Positions 43,590-51,613 of a stretch of 64,000 nt of DNA are shown one piece after another. The notes beneath the pieces are model-generated. The model was not told the origin of the DNA, did no database searches, and saw only the letters and a list, made by a program, of their open reading frames with translations. Source of the DNA: Sutcliffiella horikoshii (GTDB lineage Bacteria > Bacillota > Bacilli > Bacillales > Bacillaceae_I); assembly GCF_002157855.1 (NCBI RefSeq), contig NZ_CP020880.1:930001-994000 (forward strand), read 5' to 3'. Both the position numbers and the translations under genes were made by a program. How positions within the stretch are numbered: position 1 is the first letter of the stretch; the number at the start of each line of letters is the position of its first letter.

Positions 43590-43775
43590 ATGATTTTTTG
43601 GATAGTAGTCTCTATTGTAGTTGTGGCTTTTTTAGTATTCGGATATTTGTTAGATAGAAAAACTGATCGTTATAAATCCATGTCTGACAAGAAAGTGAAG
43701 GAAGGCATTGAAACGATTAAGGATGAAGCACAAAGGCAGGGGCCGGCTGATATTTCAAAGCATTTGGGACCATGA
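43590..43775 (+). CDS. Small single-pass membrane protein
   Basis: A 61-residue protein: one membrane helix (about residues 2-20), then a charged helix ending in RQGPADISKHLGP. The ATG at 43590 follows AAGGGGGCGAG. No family is recognised. It is convergent with the yfhD-like gene. Confidence 0.6.
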   Translation: MIFWIVVSIVVVAFLVFGYLLDRKTDRYKSMSDKKVKEGIETIKDEAQRQGPADISKHLGP

Positions 43776-43825
43776 TCTAATAGTGCAAATTGCAGTTACC
43801 TGAGGGTAAGTGCTTTTTTAAGTTC

Positions 43826-43868
43826 ATAAAAAATGCCGGGCATGATTTTGTTCACTCAAGCCCGACTT
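43826..43868 (-). terminator. Terminator of the yfhD-like gene
   Basis: Read on the minus strand, GTCGGGC and GCCCGGC arms are followed by ATTTTTT. Confidence 0.7.
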
Positions 43869-43878
43869 AAATGTGGAA

Positions 43879-44076
43879 CTATCTAAAGGTATCTTTCTTG
43901 CTGTTCCGTTTAATTCCAGCTGCTGATGCGCGAGCTTGTGCTTCAAGGATTTCATTATCTGCATGCTGCTCGTTCGCGAATTCTGCATCTTGTGCAGCTT
44001 TTTTCATGTTCTTAGGTACTTGTGGAAGTGATGATTTGTTCTTGCCACCAGATTGATGTCCGCGTGAACGTCCCAT
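43879..44076 (-). CDS. yfhD: YfhD family protein
   Basis: A 65-residue, very basic and glutamine-rich protein that starts MGRSRGHQSGGKNKSSLPQV, then PKNMKKAAQDAEFANE and LEAQARASAAGIK. It matches the YfhD family of small, probably spore-associated Bacillus proteins. AGGAGGG precedes the ATG by six bases. It opens the block that has the B. subtilis yfhD-ygaE gene order. Confidence 0.82.
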   Translation of the reverse strand: MGRSRGHQSGGKNKSSLPQVPKNMKKAAQDAEFANEQHADNEILEAQARASAAGIKRNSKKDTFR

Positions 44077-44248
44077 TCGAAACCCTCCTAAGAATATGCG
44101 ATAGACATTAGGTACATACGTTTGTTGACCCTTTATGTCTTCTTGAATAGGTTAACCGGAGAAGAGGAGGGTGATGTGAGGGAGATGTTGGAGAGGAAGC
44201 GTTGGTCAGAATATTGGTAGCTGTCCAGGATGTTGTTTTTTTTGCAAA

Positions 44249-44378
44249 TCGCCCGTTTATTTCTATTATCGCCCGTAATTTTAAATTTTCGCCCGATTCC
44301 TTCAAAAAGTCGCCCGTAAATCTCAATTATCGCCCGTAAAATCGAAAAATCGCCCGATTATGCTCAGATATCGCCCGA
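44249..44378 (-). repeat. Array of 20-21-bp repeats with TCGCCCG core
   Basis: The core TCGCCCG starts at 44249, 44269, 44289, 44310, 44330, 44350 and 44371 on the plus strand, seven units with spacings of 20 or 21 bp. Segments between the cores are AT-rich and not conserved. It is the reverse-complement counterpart of the array at 30258-30376 and lies between yfhD and yfhE. Nothing else is seen in 44077-44425. Confidence 0.9.
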
Positions 44379-44425
44379 TTCGAAAATCCGAGCGAGTCAA
44401 GTCCTTAGAGCGAGCCCCGGCAAAT

Positions 44426-44470
44426 GAAAAACCCTTCCCGTTAGAGCTTAACAGCCTTTAGGGAAGGGTC
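44426..44470 (-). terminator. Terminator of yfhE
   Basis: ACCCTTCCC and GGGAAGGGT arms flank a 21-nt loop and, on the minus strand, are followed by TTTTTC. Confidence 0.75.
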
Positions 44471-44503
44471 AACCAAGTCAACCAAGTAACCAAGCTAAAA
44501 AAA

Positions 44504-44626
44504 CTATCTGCGTCTTTCCGTAAAACCTCCAACTCGGTCTGCCATTTTAAACTCACGAGAGTAGGTAACTTCCTGCGTTTTGCTCAATGTAGTTTTTGTT
44601 TTTTCACGACGCTTTTTATCATTCAT
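44504..44626 (-). CDS. yfhE: YfhE family protein
   Basis: A 40-residue basic protein beginning MNDKKRREKTKTTLSKTQEV and continuing TYSREFKMADRVGGFTERRR. It matches the short YfhE family by sequence and place. AGGAGGG lies seven bases before the ATG. It sits between yfhD and yfhF as in B. subtilis and has its own terminator. The function is unknown. Confidence 0.82.
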   Translation of the reverse strand: MNDKKRREKTKTTLSKTQEVTYSREFKMADRVGGFTERRR

Positions 44627-44689
44627 CAAGAATCCCTCCTTACTATCTGCATACTAATAGTTTTAGCTAAAAGGTGGGAAAATATACTA

Positions 44690-44724
44690 AAAAACGCCTG
44701 CCCCACAACATAGGGCAGACGCGA
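44690..44724 (-). terminator. Terminator of the GNAT gene
   Basis: On the minus strand GCGTCTGCCC and GGGCAGGCG arms are followed by TTTTTT. Confidence 0.85.
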
Positions 44725-44729
44725 TATTA

Positions 44730-45293
44730 TTAAGCTTCTTTTAACTGATGCTCTTCATGCAGCACTTCGTGACCTGTGCGCAGTTTGTATAGTGTATATT
44801 GGTCGCGTGAGATTTCGTAAAGATTGTAGATATCTTCTCCGCAGTTTATTTCATCTAACAGGCTTTTACGGGTTTCATTTGCAAGAACCACATAAGGTAG
44901 CTTTTCCGCCGCTTTAGTGGAACGAACATTTACCTTGCGGATGCGCATGAAAATGGATTGAATATCGAGTTCGTAAAAGAGTTCCTCGAAGAATTGATCC
45001 TTGGCAGGCTGGTTGTAGCCTTTGCCATGGTATGGTTTGCCTAGCCAAGTGCCTAGGAAGCCAGCTCCGTCTTGCACGTCGAAAAGATTGATTGTTCCAA
45101 TTGGAGTGCCCCACTCATCAAGAATGGTACGTGAAATCAATTCTCCGCGTTCTTCTGCTTCGATGGTTTGTTTTGTTAGGAAAAGAAACTCATCGTAGGA
45201 ATACGCTTTATGACGCACAAAAGGGAAGACTTCAGGGTGCACCATTAACTCATAAAGAGTTTGAGATTCTTGGAAATCACGTTTTTTGAGCAT
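44730..45293 (-). CDS. GNAT family N-acetyltransferase with structured leader
   Basis: A 187-residue acetyltransferase of the RimJ/RimL-like GNAT branch (GTPIGTINLFDVQDGAGFLG then TWLGKPYHGKGYNQPAKDQF; VNVRSTKAAEKL). The ATG at 45293 follows TTGGAGGG by six bases. That ribosome site is itself inside a small hairpin, and a tRNA-like fold lies farther upstream. With the amidohydrolase gene, it interrupts the yfhE-yfhF order of B. subtilis. The substrate is unknown. Confidence 0.82.
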   Translation of the reverse strand: MLKKRDFQESQTLYELMVHPEVFPFVRHKAYSYDEFLFLTKQTIEAEERGELISRTILDEWGTPIGTINLFDVQDGAGFLGTWLGKPYHGKGYNQPAKDQFFEELFYELDIQSIFMRIRKVNVRSTKAAEKLPYVVLANETRKSLLDEINCGEDIYNLYEISRDQYTLYKLRTGHEVLHEEHQLKEA

Positions 45294-45301
45294 GTCTAAC
45301 C

Positions 45302-45316
45302 CTCCAATTGAGGGCA
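45302..45316 (-). promoter_or_regulatory. Ribosome-site hairpin of the GNAT gene
   Basis: On the minus strand CCCTC-AATTG-GAGGG folds so that the Shine-Dalgarno GGAGGG is paired. Confidence 0.5.
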
Positions 45317-45343
45317 GAACTGTCACGTTCACGTGAAGACTGG

Positions 45344-45442
45344 CCCACCCTCGAAATTTTTTAAATTACAAAAAATTTCGGGGTGGGAATCGAACCCACT
45401 AGAACCAGTTAAACTGGTGGCGCACCATTTGCCTTCCCTAAC
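45344..45442 (-). ncRNA. tRNA-like leader with competing hairpin
   Basis: On the minus strand, 45442-45376 can fold like a compact tRNA. An acceptor-like GTTAGGG/CCCGAAA (five of seven pairs) encloses a D-arm-like GGC...GCC, an anticodon-arm-like ACCAGTTTAACTGGT and a perfect T-arm: GTGGG-TTCGATT-CCCAC, whose loop fits the T-loop consensus. There is no CCA. The T-stem's CCCAC can instead pair with GGGTGGG at 45350-45344 in an 18-bp hairpin. The two folds exclude each other. It is either a regulatory leader or a decayed tRNA gene. Confidence 0.5.
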
Positions 45443-45528
45443 ATTTTAAACACAAATTGTTAGTTGATTTAATTTTGTTTACCTACGTATCATACTCGAT
45501 TTTATTTAAAAAAGAAACTACTTTTTTG

Positions 45529-46656
45529 TTAATTTTTTTGGTAAATTATTTCACCTTCAACCATTGTCATGACAGGCTTTGCGAGGAATTGAAAAGGGTG
45601 ATGAGACCATAGTACCAAGTCGGCATCTTTCCCTGTTTCGATACTCCCGACCCGGTCGGAAACATTCAGGTTTTTAGCAGCTGTAATGGTTATTCCCTCT
45701 AGTGCTTTTTGTTCATCTAAACCTTCCCTAACTGCCAATGCGGCACACACGTTTAAATACTGTACTGGGGTATATGGATGGTCCGTTGTAATGGAAACTT
45801 CGACACCAGCTTCTGCTAATGCTTGATAGGTTCTCCAGTTTTTGTTTTTTAGTTCAATCTTAGATCTCCTTGTCATCGTCGGACCGACGCAGACTTTCAT
45901 GTTTCGTCCTCGCAATTCGTTTGCGATCAAATGCCCTTCTGTGCAATGTTCAATCGTAAAACGTAGATTGAATTCATCTGCAAAACGGACGGCAGACATA
46001 ATATCATCAGCCCTGTGAGCATGGATGCGAACAGGAATCTTCTGTTCAAGTGCCATCACAATTGGCTTTACACGCAGGTTTTCAGGGTTGTCGTAATATT
46101 TTGCCTGATAAAAGGCTTCACGAAGCATACCCATTATTCCCATGCGGGTAATGGAATCCTTATTGCCCTGACTGTGAATGCGCTTTGGATTTTCTCCAAA
46201 AGCGACCTTGAGGCCAGCAGTTTCCTGAATGATCATTTTAGAAATGTTCACGCCATGAGTTTTGATAACCGAGGTGGTTCCACCAATCACATTCGCACTT
46301 CCCGGCATAATGTGAACGGTTATGATTCCATACTGGATGGCATCATGAAAACCAGGGTCAAAAGGATGTACTCCATCTAGTGCTCGGATATGTGGAGTCA
46401 AGGGCTCGACTGTCTCATTGGCGTCATTTCCTGCCCATCCGGTACCTTCATCATATAGGCCAAGATGTGTGTGTACATCAATAAAACCAGGCATTAAATA
46501 TTTTTCATTACATTCTATCACTTTCCCGTTTTCCGGGACGGTTAATCCTTTGCCAATCATCTTTATTTTACCGTTTTCGGTAATCACATCTCCGTTATAA
46601 ATTGGAGGTGAAGTGACGGGGTAGACGGTCGCGTTTCGAAACATAACGATTCCCAT
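45529..46656 (-). CDS. Amidohydrolase family protein
   Basis: A 375-residue metal-dependent amidohydrolase (imidazolonepropionase/prolidase-like branch). Metal-ligand motifs are visible: GFIDVHTHLG near the N-terminus, RIHAHRADD, FTIEHCTEG and TTDHPYTP. The C-terminal GSIETGKDADLVLWSHHPF closes the typical beta domain. It hydrolyses a C-N bond in an unknown, probably cyclic or amino-acid-derived, substrate. It has no signal peptide and is followed 24 bp upstream by yfhF on the same strand. Confidence 0.85.
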   Translation of the reverse strand: MGIVMFRNATVYPVTSPPIYNGDVITENGKIKMIGKGLTVPENGKVIECNEKYLMPGFIDVHTHLGLYDEGTGWAGNDANETVEPLTPHIRALDGVHPFDPGFHDAIQYGIITVHIMPGSANVIGGTTSVIKTHGVNISKMIIQETAGLKVAFGENPKRIHSQGNKDSITRMGIMGMLREAFYQAKYYDNPENLRVKPIVMALEQKIPVRIHAHRADDIMSAVRFADEFNLRFTIEHCTEGHLIANELRGRNMKVCVGPTMTRRSKIELKNKNWRTYQALAEAGVEVSITTDHPYTPVQYLNVCAALAVREGLDEQKALEGITITAAKNLNVSDRVGSIETGKDADLVLWSHHPFQFLAKPVMTMVEGEIIYQKN

Positions 46657-46679
46657 AGAAGACTCCTAATTTTCTGTCA

Positions 46680-47591
46680 TTACTTTGATTGTAATATGTC
46701 GGACAGAGCGTCATCAAGATGGGAAAATAAAAAAATATATCCTTTATCATCTAATTTTGCCGGTAGCACCTTTTGACCCTCAAGTACAAGCACACTCATT
46801 TCTCCAAAGGCAACCTTCAAAGCGAAACCAGGCGTTGGAAACCAGTGTGGGCGGCCCATCACTTTTCCAAGCGTTTTACCAAAGTCTTTCATTTGTTTTG
46901 GCTCTGGGGCCACTACATTCACAGGCCCTTCTAACTCTTTATTTTCCAAACAAAAAGCAATCGCTCCAACTACATCTTTAATATGCACCCAGGACATCCA
47001 TTGTTCACCAGAACCGATTTTCCCGCCAACAAACATTTTGTAAGGAAGCATCATCCTTGGCAGTGCACCTTCGTCTTTGTCCAAAATAATGCCAAAACGG
47101 GTAAAAACAGTGCGGACTCCATCAGCTTTCGCATGTTCCGCCTCTTTTTCCCAGGCGTACACGGTCGAAGCAAGAAAATCGGATCCTGGAGTGATGTCTT
47201 CTTCTGTAAAAGTTTGCGTTTCAGAAGTGCCGTAATAGCCAATGGCACTTGCATTCACCAAAACTTCCGGTTTATTTTGCAGCGAGCCGATAATTTTATT
47301 GATTTCTTTTGTGGATGAAATGCGGCTCTCAATTATTTTCTTTTTCTGTTCTTCCGTCCAGCGACCACTGTTGATGGATTCACCCGCTAGGTTAACAAAA
47401 GCATCCATTCCATCCAAACTTGTTTCCGGGGAGGAAGATTCTTTAAGCCACTCTACATAGGTGACATTTGCTTTTTCCTTTTTATTCGAGCTGTTTCGCG
47501 TTAAAATAAAGATAGAATGTCCTTTATCAATTAAATGGTCTGTCAGAGCTTGACCAACAAGCCCCGTACCGCCTGCAATGGCAATCTTCAT
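46680..47591 (-). CDS. yfhF: TIGR01777-type epimerase/SulA-like protein YfhF
   Basis: A 303-residue SDR-fold protein with the NAD(P) motif GGTGLVGQAL at the N-terminus. It also has the TIGR01777 family features VNLAGESINSGRWTEEQKK, ASAIGYYG, WMSWVHIKDVVGAIAF and a C-terminal DUF1731-like segment (GRPHWFPTPGFALKVAFGEM). Its enzymatic substrate is unknown. It is divergent from recX as in the B. subtilis yfhF-recX region. Confidence 0.9.
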   Translation of the reverse strand: MKIAIAGGTGLVGQALTDHLIDKGHSIFILTRNSSNKKEKANVTYVEWLKESSSPETSLDGMDAFVNLAGESINSGRWTEEQKKKIIESRISSTKEINKIIGSLQNKPEVLVNASAIGYYGTSETQTFTEEDITPGSDFLASTVYAWEKEAEHAKADGVRTVFTRFGIILDKDEGALPRMMLPYKMFVGGKIGSGEQWMSWVHIKDVVGAIAFCLENKELEGPVNVVAPEPKQMKDFGKTLGKVMGRPHWFPTPGFALKVAFGEMSVLVLEGQKVLPAKLDDKGYIFLFSHLDDALSDILQSK

Positions 47592-47699
47592 CTATATCAC
47601 CCTCCATAGAGAATATCTTACATACTATATTAGTTCTTTTCCCTAATTATCCTTTATTTAATACGGGCCAATGTGCTATGAAACGGAGTGAAAGCTTAT

Positions 47700-48500
47700 A
47701 TGGGTAAAATAACAAAAATATCAGTACAGCAAAAAAATAAAGAACGCTTCAATATTTTCTTGGACGAGGAATATGCGTTTGCTGTGTACGAAGGGACGCT
47801 ATTGAAGTTTCAGTTAATAAAAGGCAAGGAACTAGACGAGCTGGATATAGAAGAAATCCTCTTTAGTGACCAAATAAATAAGGCATATCATACGGCTGTC
47901 CACTATCTCTCTTTTCGGATGAGAACAGAGAAAGAGATCCTAGATTATTTAAAAGAAAAAGAATATGAACCGTTTGTCGGTAAAGAAATTGTCGTAAGAC
48001 TGAAGGAGCAGGGCTATTTGAATGACAGGGAATTCACAAACGCGTATGTAAGGACTCAGGTGAACACGACGTTGAAAGGACGAGGGGTCATTGTACAAGA
48101 ATTACTCGAAAAAGGCGTAAACAAAGAAATTATCGAAGAAGTGCTTGAAACGGAATATAGTAAGGAAGCAGAGATTGAGCACGCGGTAAAGCTTGTCTTA
48201 AAGTATGCACCAAAATATAAAAAAGACTCTTTTAAGATCATGATTCAAAAAGTGGAGCAAGCATTAATGAGAAAAGGATATGCTTTTTCTGTTATTAAAA
48301 TTGCGGTGGAAGAGGCGGAACTTGAAGAAGATACATCTGAAGAGTGGGAAGCAATTGCAAAACAGGCAGAAAAATACGACCGAAAATACGCAAAGCTTGA
48401 GGGGTACGAATATAAGATGAAAATGAAGGGTGCCTTGTATAGAAAGGGATTTGGGATGGACTTAATTGATCGGTGGCTGGAGGAGAATGAGGGGAATTAG
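47700..48500 (+). CDS. recX: Recombination regulator RecX
   Basis: A 266-residue RecX protein made of helical tandem repeats (SFRMRTEKEILDYLKEKEYE, IVVRLKEQGYLNDREFTNAY, YRKGFGMDLIDRWLEEN). RecX binds and modulates RecA filaments. The ATG at 47700 is nine bases after GGAGTG; the GTG at 47688 overlaps that site and is not preferred. The length agrees with the long Bacillus form. It is the conserved neighbour of yfhF and yfhH. Confidence 0.92.
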   Translation: MGKITKISVQQKNKERFNIFLDEEYAFAVYEGTLLKFQLIKGKELDELDIEEILFSDQINKAYHTAVHYLSFRMRTEKEILDYLKEKEYEPFVGKEIVVRLKEQGYLNDREFTNAYVRTQVNTTLKGRGVIVQELLEKGVNKEIIEEVLETEYSKEAEIEHAVKLVLKYAPKYKKDSFKIMIQKVEQALMRKGYAFSVIKIAVEEAELEEDTSEEWEAIAKQAEKYDRKYAKLEGYEYKMKMKGALYRKGFGMDLIDRWLEENEGN

Positions 48501-48507
48501 AGAAAAA

Positions 48508-48543
48508 CAGCCGTTTGGAACAGACCTCGTTCCAAACGGCTGC
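48508..48543. terminator. Hairpin between recX and the SDR gene
   Basis: CAGCCGTTTGGAAC and GTTCCAAACGGCTG are perfectly complementary. The T tail is on the minus-strand side, so it mainly ends the SDR gene. Confidence 0.85.
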
Positions 48544-48550
48544 ATATAAA

Positions 48551-49210
48551 CTATATCTGTATCTCCAACTTATCATCCTGAGCAATTATCATCTCCGCCA
48601 CTTCTCTGGGAGATTTTAACCTGGACTTGTCTTTAATATGATCGGTTTCATCCCAAAATGGGGTGTCCATTCCGCCCATATAAGTTGCGATAACATGGAC
48701 TTTTCCTTCTAATTCTTTTTGGAGGCTTTCGGTAAAACCGCGGACTGCAAACTTGCTTGCAACATAGACACTTTCATTGACCTTTCCTTTTTGGCCGGCA
48801 GTGGAGATGATGTTCATAATTTTGGCATCTTCTCTTTTCAACAAATGAGGAAGTAGTTCCTTTGTCAAAAAAATCGTCCCTAGTACGTTCGTTTGAATTG
48901 CTGTTTCGATCTCATCGGAATCTAATTCTGTTAACGGACCAAAGCAGCCTACACCCGCATTGTTCAGTAAATAGTCAACCTCATGTTCTGAAGTGATTCT
49001 ACCTACAATCTTCTTTACATCTTCTGCATTGCTTATATCCATTTGGTAGGCGAATGCTTTTGCCCCAACAGATTGAACTTCTTCTTTTACAGCCTCTAAA
49101 GGTTCTAACCTTCTGCCTGTCACTATAATTGAGTAACCTTTTTTCGCGTATGATAGTGCCAATTCTTTGCCGAGGCCTGTGCCTGCACCTGTAATCAGAA
49201 TGGTATGCAT
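48551..49210 (-). CDS. Short-chain dehydrogenase/reductase
   Basis: A 219-residue classical SDR: cofactor motif TGAGTGLGKE, the NNAGVG motif, and the catalytic S/Y/K set in IISTAGQKGKVNESVYVASK (Y-x3-K). Residue R in VTGRRLEP suggests NADPH use. The substrate is unknown. The ATG at 49210 is preferred over GTG 49219 and ATG 49216 for spacing, although the ribosome site is modest. It is an addition between recX and yfhH. Confidence 0.85.
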   Translation of the reverse strand: MHTILITGAGTGLGKELALSYAKKGYSIIVTGRRLEPLEAVKEEVQSVGAKAFAYQMDISNAEDVKKIVGRITSEHEVDYLLNNAGVGCFGPLTELDSDEIETAIQTNVLGTIFLTKELLPHLLKREDAKIMNIISTAGQKGKVNESVYVASKFAVRGFTESLQKELEGKVHVIATYMGGMDTPFWDETDHIKDKSRLKSPREVAEMIIAQDDKLEIQI

Positions 49211-49295
49211 GTACATCACTCTTTTCTTAATAGCTTTTTGTAATGTTAGAATCGTGCTATTCTTATTTTATATAGATTTTTTAGGGGGAAAGCAA

Positions 49296-49640
49296 GTGGA
49301 ACAGGATAAGCGCTACAGTCAAATGACACCACATGAACTGCATCAGGAAATCGCGACACTAAAAGAAAAGGCGCGAAAGGCGGAACAGCTCGGTATAGTA
49401 AATGAATTTGCGGTATTGGAACGAAAGATTACCATGGCAAAAGCTTATATGTTAGATCCAGATGACTTTAAACCAGGAGACGTGTATGAAATAGAAGGCG
49501 ATCCAGGCGTCCATTTTAAGATTACATACATGAACGGGGTTTTTGCATGGGGGCATAGAATGCAGGGCGGTACCACCAGCAAGGAAGAAGAAGGTCTGCC
49601 AATCTCCATGCTTATGAACGAAAAAAGCAAAGAAGCGTAA
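49296..49640 (+). CDS. yfhH: YfhH family (DUF1811) protein
   Basis: A 114-residue protein with an N-terminal helical hairpin (MTPHELHQEIATLKEKARKA) and a C-terminal beta domain (DFKPGDVYEIEGDPGVHFKI, WGHRMQGGTT), matching the DUF1811 family. The start is GTG at 49296 after TAGGGGG. The function is unknown. Position after recX agrees with B. subtilis. Confidence 0.88.
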   Translation: MEQDKRYSQMTPHELHQEIATLKEKARKAEQLGIVNEFAVLERKITMAKAYMLDPDDFKPGDVYEIEGDPGVHFKITYMNGVFAWGHRMQGGTTSKEEEGLPISMLMNEKSKEA

Positions 49641-49664
49641 GGCCTCTTTGCTTTTTTGTGAGCT

Positions 49665-49835
49665 TTAAGATCTTTTTCTTGTTTGTACTTCTAAGATCTG
49701 GATATTCTGAGCTTGTTGCGTCTCACCGTTTACTTGACGGAACGAGTGCTTGGAATGTGCATTAGGCTGCGGAAACGGATGGTCATTTAACGTAAAAGGA
49801 TTACTGCGTGATGGCTTGTGATTTTGTTTTGCCAT
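49665..49835 (-). CDS. YpzG-like small protein
   Basis: A 56-residue protein rich in Asn, Gln, His and Pro (MAKQNHKPSRSNPFTLNDHP, ending QVNGETQQAQNIQILEVQT and RKRS). The C-terminal QVNGETQ...QTRKRS pattern is that of YpzG-type small proteins. AGGAGG precedes the ATG by seven bases. It is convergent with yfhH and followed upstream by sspK; it may be expressed in sporulation. Confidence 0.65.
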   Translation of the reverse strand: MAKQNHKPSRSNPFTLNDHPFPQPNAHSKHSFRQVNGETQQAQNIQILEVQTRKRS

Positions 49836-49920
49836 GATAACAACCTCCTATTAGTTGGGTAGATCCGAAATTCATAGCGGCAGATAAGCTATAAACACGA
49901 AAAAACCTTATCCACAAAGT

Positions 49921-50085
49921 TTAGAATGTATCTTCTTCTCTGGCACCAGAAGCACGCATGCGCTCCTGTGGATGCGTATTAATCGTTCCATTAGCACGCT
50001 TTGAAGCATATTCAGACTTTGCACGACCTTCCCCTTCAAACTTGTTGTCATTGGGGTTTGGAAAGTTTCTCGCTTTGTTCCTCAT
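49921..50085 (-). CDS. sspK: Small acid-soluble spore protein K
   Basis: A 54-residue protein whose sequence [47 protein letters not shown] is very close to B. subtilis SspK. SspK is made in the forespore and stored in the core. GAGGAGGCG precedes the ATG. It lies between yfhH and yfhJ as in B. subtilis. The gap up to yfhJ (50086-50239) should hold both divergent promoters. Confidence 0.9.
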   Translation of the reverse strand: MRNKARNFPNPNDNKFEGEGRAKSEYASKRANGTINTHPQERMRASGAREEDTF

Positions 50086-50239
50086 GCGACTCGCCTCCTC
50101 GGTAAGTGGATGAGGGTACCTTCAGGGAAAACTCAACCGTAAGATAACCCAACATCTATCTTTAATATTGGATTTTAGATGTGATTATATGTAATGATAA
50201 GCATAGTGAAATTAAACCAAACGAAAGCGGAGTGTTACG

Positions 50240-50509
50240 ATGGAGCAATATTTTGAACGATTGGCAGATCATCTGATGGAAAAGAACTCTGCATTAACAT
50301 ATGATAAGGCGAGAACCTGGGTGGAACTTTTATGGGAAGATTTTGAGAGCTCCTATGCAAAGGCAGGATATGAATATAAGGGAAAAGAAATGACAGAGAG
50401 AATGGTCATGCAAATCATTGACCGTCATGGAGACAGCCTTCACGAATTCTTTTCGAATAATCCCAAATATAAGCATCTCTTGAATGCAGATGATCATCTG
50501 ACACATTAA
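50240..50509 (+). CDS. yfhJ: YfhJ (WVELL family) protein
   Basis: An 89-residue helical, acidic protein containing KARTWVELLWEDFESSYAKA, the signature that names the WVELL family, to which B. subtilis YfhJ belongs. The function is unknown. A GGAG site precedes the ATG. It ends at a strong shared terminator. Confidence 0.9.
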   Translation: MEQYFERLADHLMEKNSALTYDKARTWVELLWEDFESSYAKAGYEYKGKEMTERMVMQIIDRHGDSLHEFFSNNPKYKHLLNADDHLTH

Positions 50510-50544
50510 AAAACCGCTCGCCCATCGATTGGGCGGGCGGTTTA
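50509..50544. terminator. Bidirectional terminator between yfhJ and yfhP
   Basis: AAACCGCTCGCCCA and TGGGCGGGCGGTTT pair around TCGAT; it serves both convergent genes. Confidence 0.88.
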
Positions 50545-51528
50545 GTCTATATTAGGGATAATTTCTAATTTTGTTCGCAACTTTTCCTCGCTGAAAATCC
50601 ATCCAGTATAGGAACTAATAATATTCAAATCGTGGTCAAGCTGTACGATGGCCACAAAAGGATAATAATCCTTGCTCCGGTACCTGAGATCGATGAACCG
50701 AACCTCATAATGGTCGTCGTATTCTTCCATCTCCCATCGGTACACAGGTGAGAAGGAAAGAAATGCGGAAACATTGTCGTCGAATTTTGCCGCCTCGATG
50801 ATGGCGTTTTCGGGTAGAGGTACTTTTTCAAAAGTATCATGAATGAAAATCTGATACTTGACCGCTCTTGCTACATAAAAATTATCTTTCGTAGTTATTG
50901 CCAAATGCCATTGGTTCCAATAAAGTGTCGGTGAAATCAAGGTCTGCTTTACACTTGGGATGATTTCCCTCACTTGTTGCAACACTTTTTGCTGCATCCG
51001 ATATCGCAACACATAATAGGCAATTAATATGCCGTAAATCGCCAAGAATGTGTAGCCAGGGTGAAATCCAGCTCCCCAAAGGACTAGCCCGGCGATATGA
51101 AATCCAAATATGACAGGATCAAAGGTATTAATAATCCCCAGTGCCACCCATCTTTTTGTAAAAGGTCGGAGCGCCTGTGTCCCATAAGCGTTGAAAATGT
51201 CGACAAAAACATGAAGGATTACTGCTATAAATGTCCAAATCCATAAGTAAAGAAAATTAGCTTGTGGAATGAACAAATAAATGGCCGGTGCTATTAATAG
51301 CGGCCAGAGGCATACTGCCGGAATGGAATGTGTGATTCCACGGTGATTTCTTATATATGTCGCATTATTCCTGAATTTTAAGATGGTATCCGTGTCAGGC
51401 GCCTGTGAACCAATTATTGTTCCAATCATGATAGCTGTTGCTGTTTCAGGGCTGCTTGCCACAAATGGATCTATGGTAGCCATGGAACCGATAGCAATAC
51501 CCATTACAACATGTGTTCCAGTATCCAA
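50542..51528 (-). CDS. yfhP: YfhP membrane-bound metal-dependent hydrolase
   Basis: A 328-residue protein of the YfhP/YdjM-like superfamily. It starts MDTGTHVVMGIAIGSMATID and has SQAPDTDTILKF, RNHRGITHSIPAV and HVFVDIFNAYGTQALRPF, which provide the conserved His and Asp residues. About four membrane helices are followed by a soluble C-terminal domain. The start is TTG, eight bases after AAGGAGG. In B. subtilis yfhP lies directly upstream of mutY, as here apart from one small gene. Confidence 0.9.
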   Translation of the reverse strand: MDTGTHVVMGIAIGSMATIDPFVASSPETATAIMIGTIIGSQAPDTDTILKFRNNATYIRNHRGITHSIPAVCLWPLLIAPAIYLFIPQANFLYLWIWTFIAVILHVFVDIFNAYGTQALRPFTKRWVALGIINTFDPVIFGFHIAGLVLWGAGFHPGYTFLAIYGILIAYYVLRYRMQQKVLQQVREIIPSVKQTLISPTLYWNQWHLAITTKDNFYVARAVKYQIFIHDTFEKVPLPENAIIEAAKFDDNVSAFLSFSPVYRWEMEEYDDHYEVRFIDLRYRSKDYYPFVAIVQLDHDLNIISSYTGWIFSEEKLRTKLEIIPNID

Positions 51529-51613
51529 TGGTCGGCCTCCTTCCGGTTTTTTCGGTAAAACGGATGCTTTTCTCTTTTCTATTTAGTCTGATGCAAAAGG
51601 AGTGTTTTCAAAC

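Noticed and set aside
45376-45442. A functional tRNA gene at 45.4 kb on the minus strand
   Set aside because: The acceptor stem has two mismatches in seven, the D and anticodon arms are too short, and the 3' strand runs into a T tract; kept as a tRNA-like element instead.
46015-47460. Plus-strand frames opposite the amidohydrolase and yfhF
   Set aside because: Both real genes have catalytic motifs and family matches; the opposite frames have neither.
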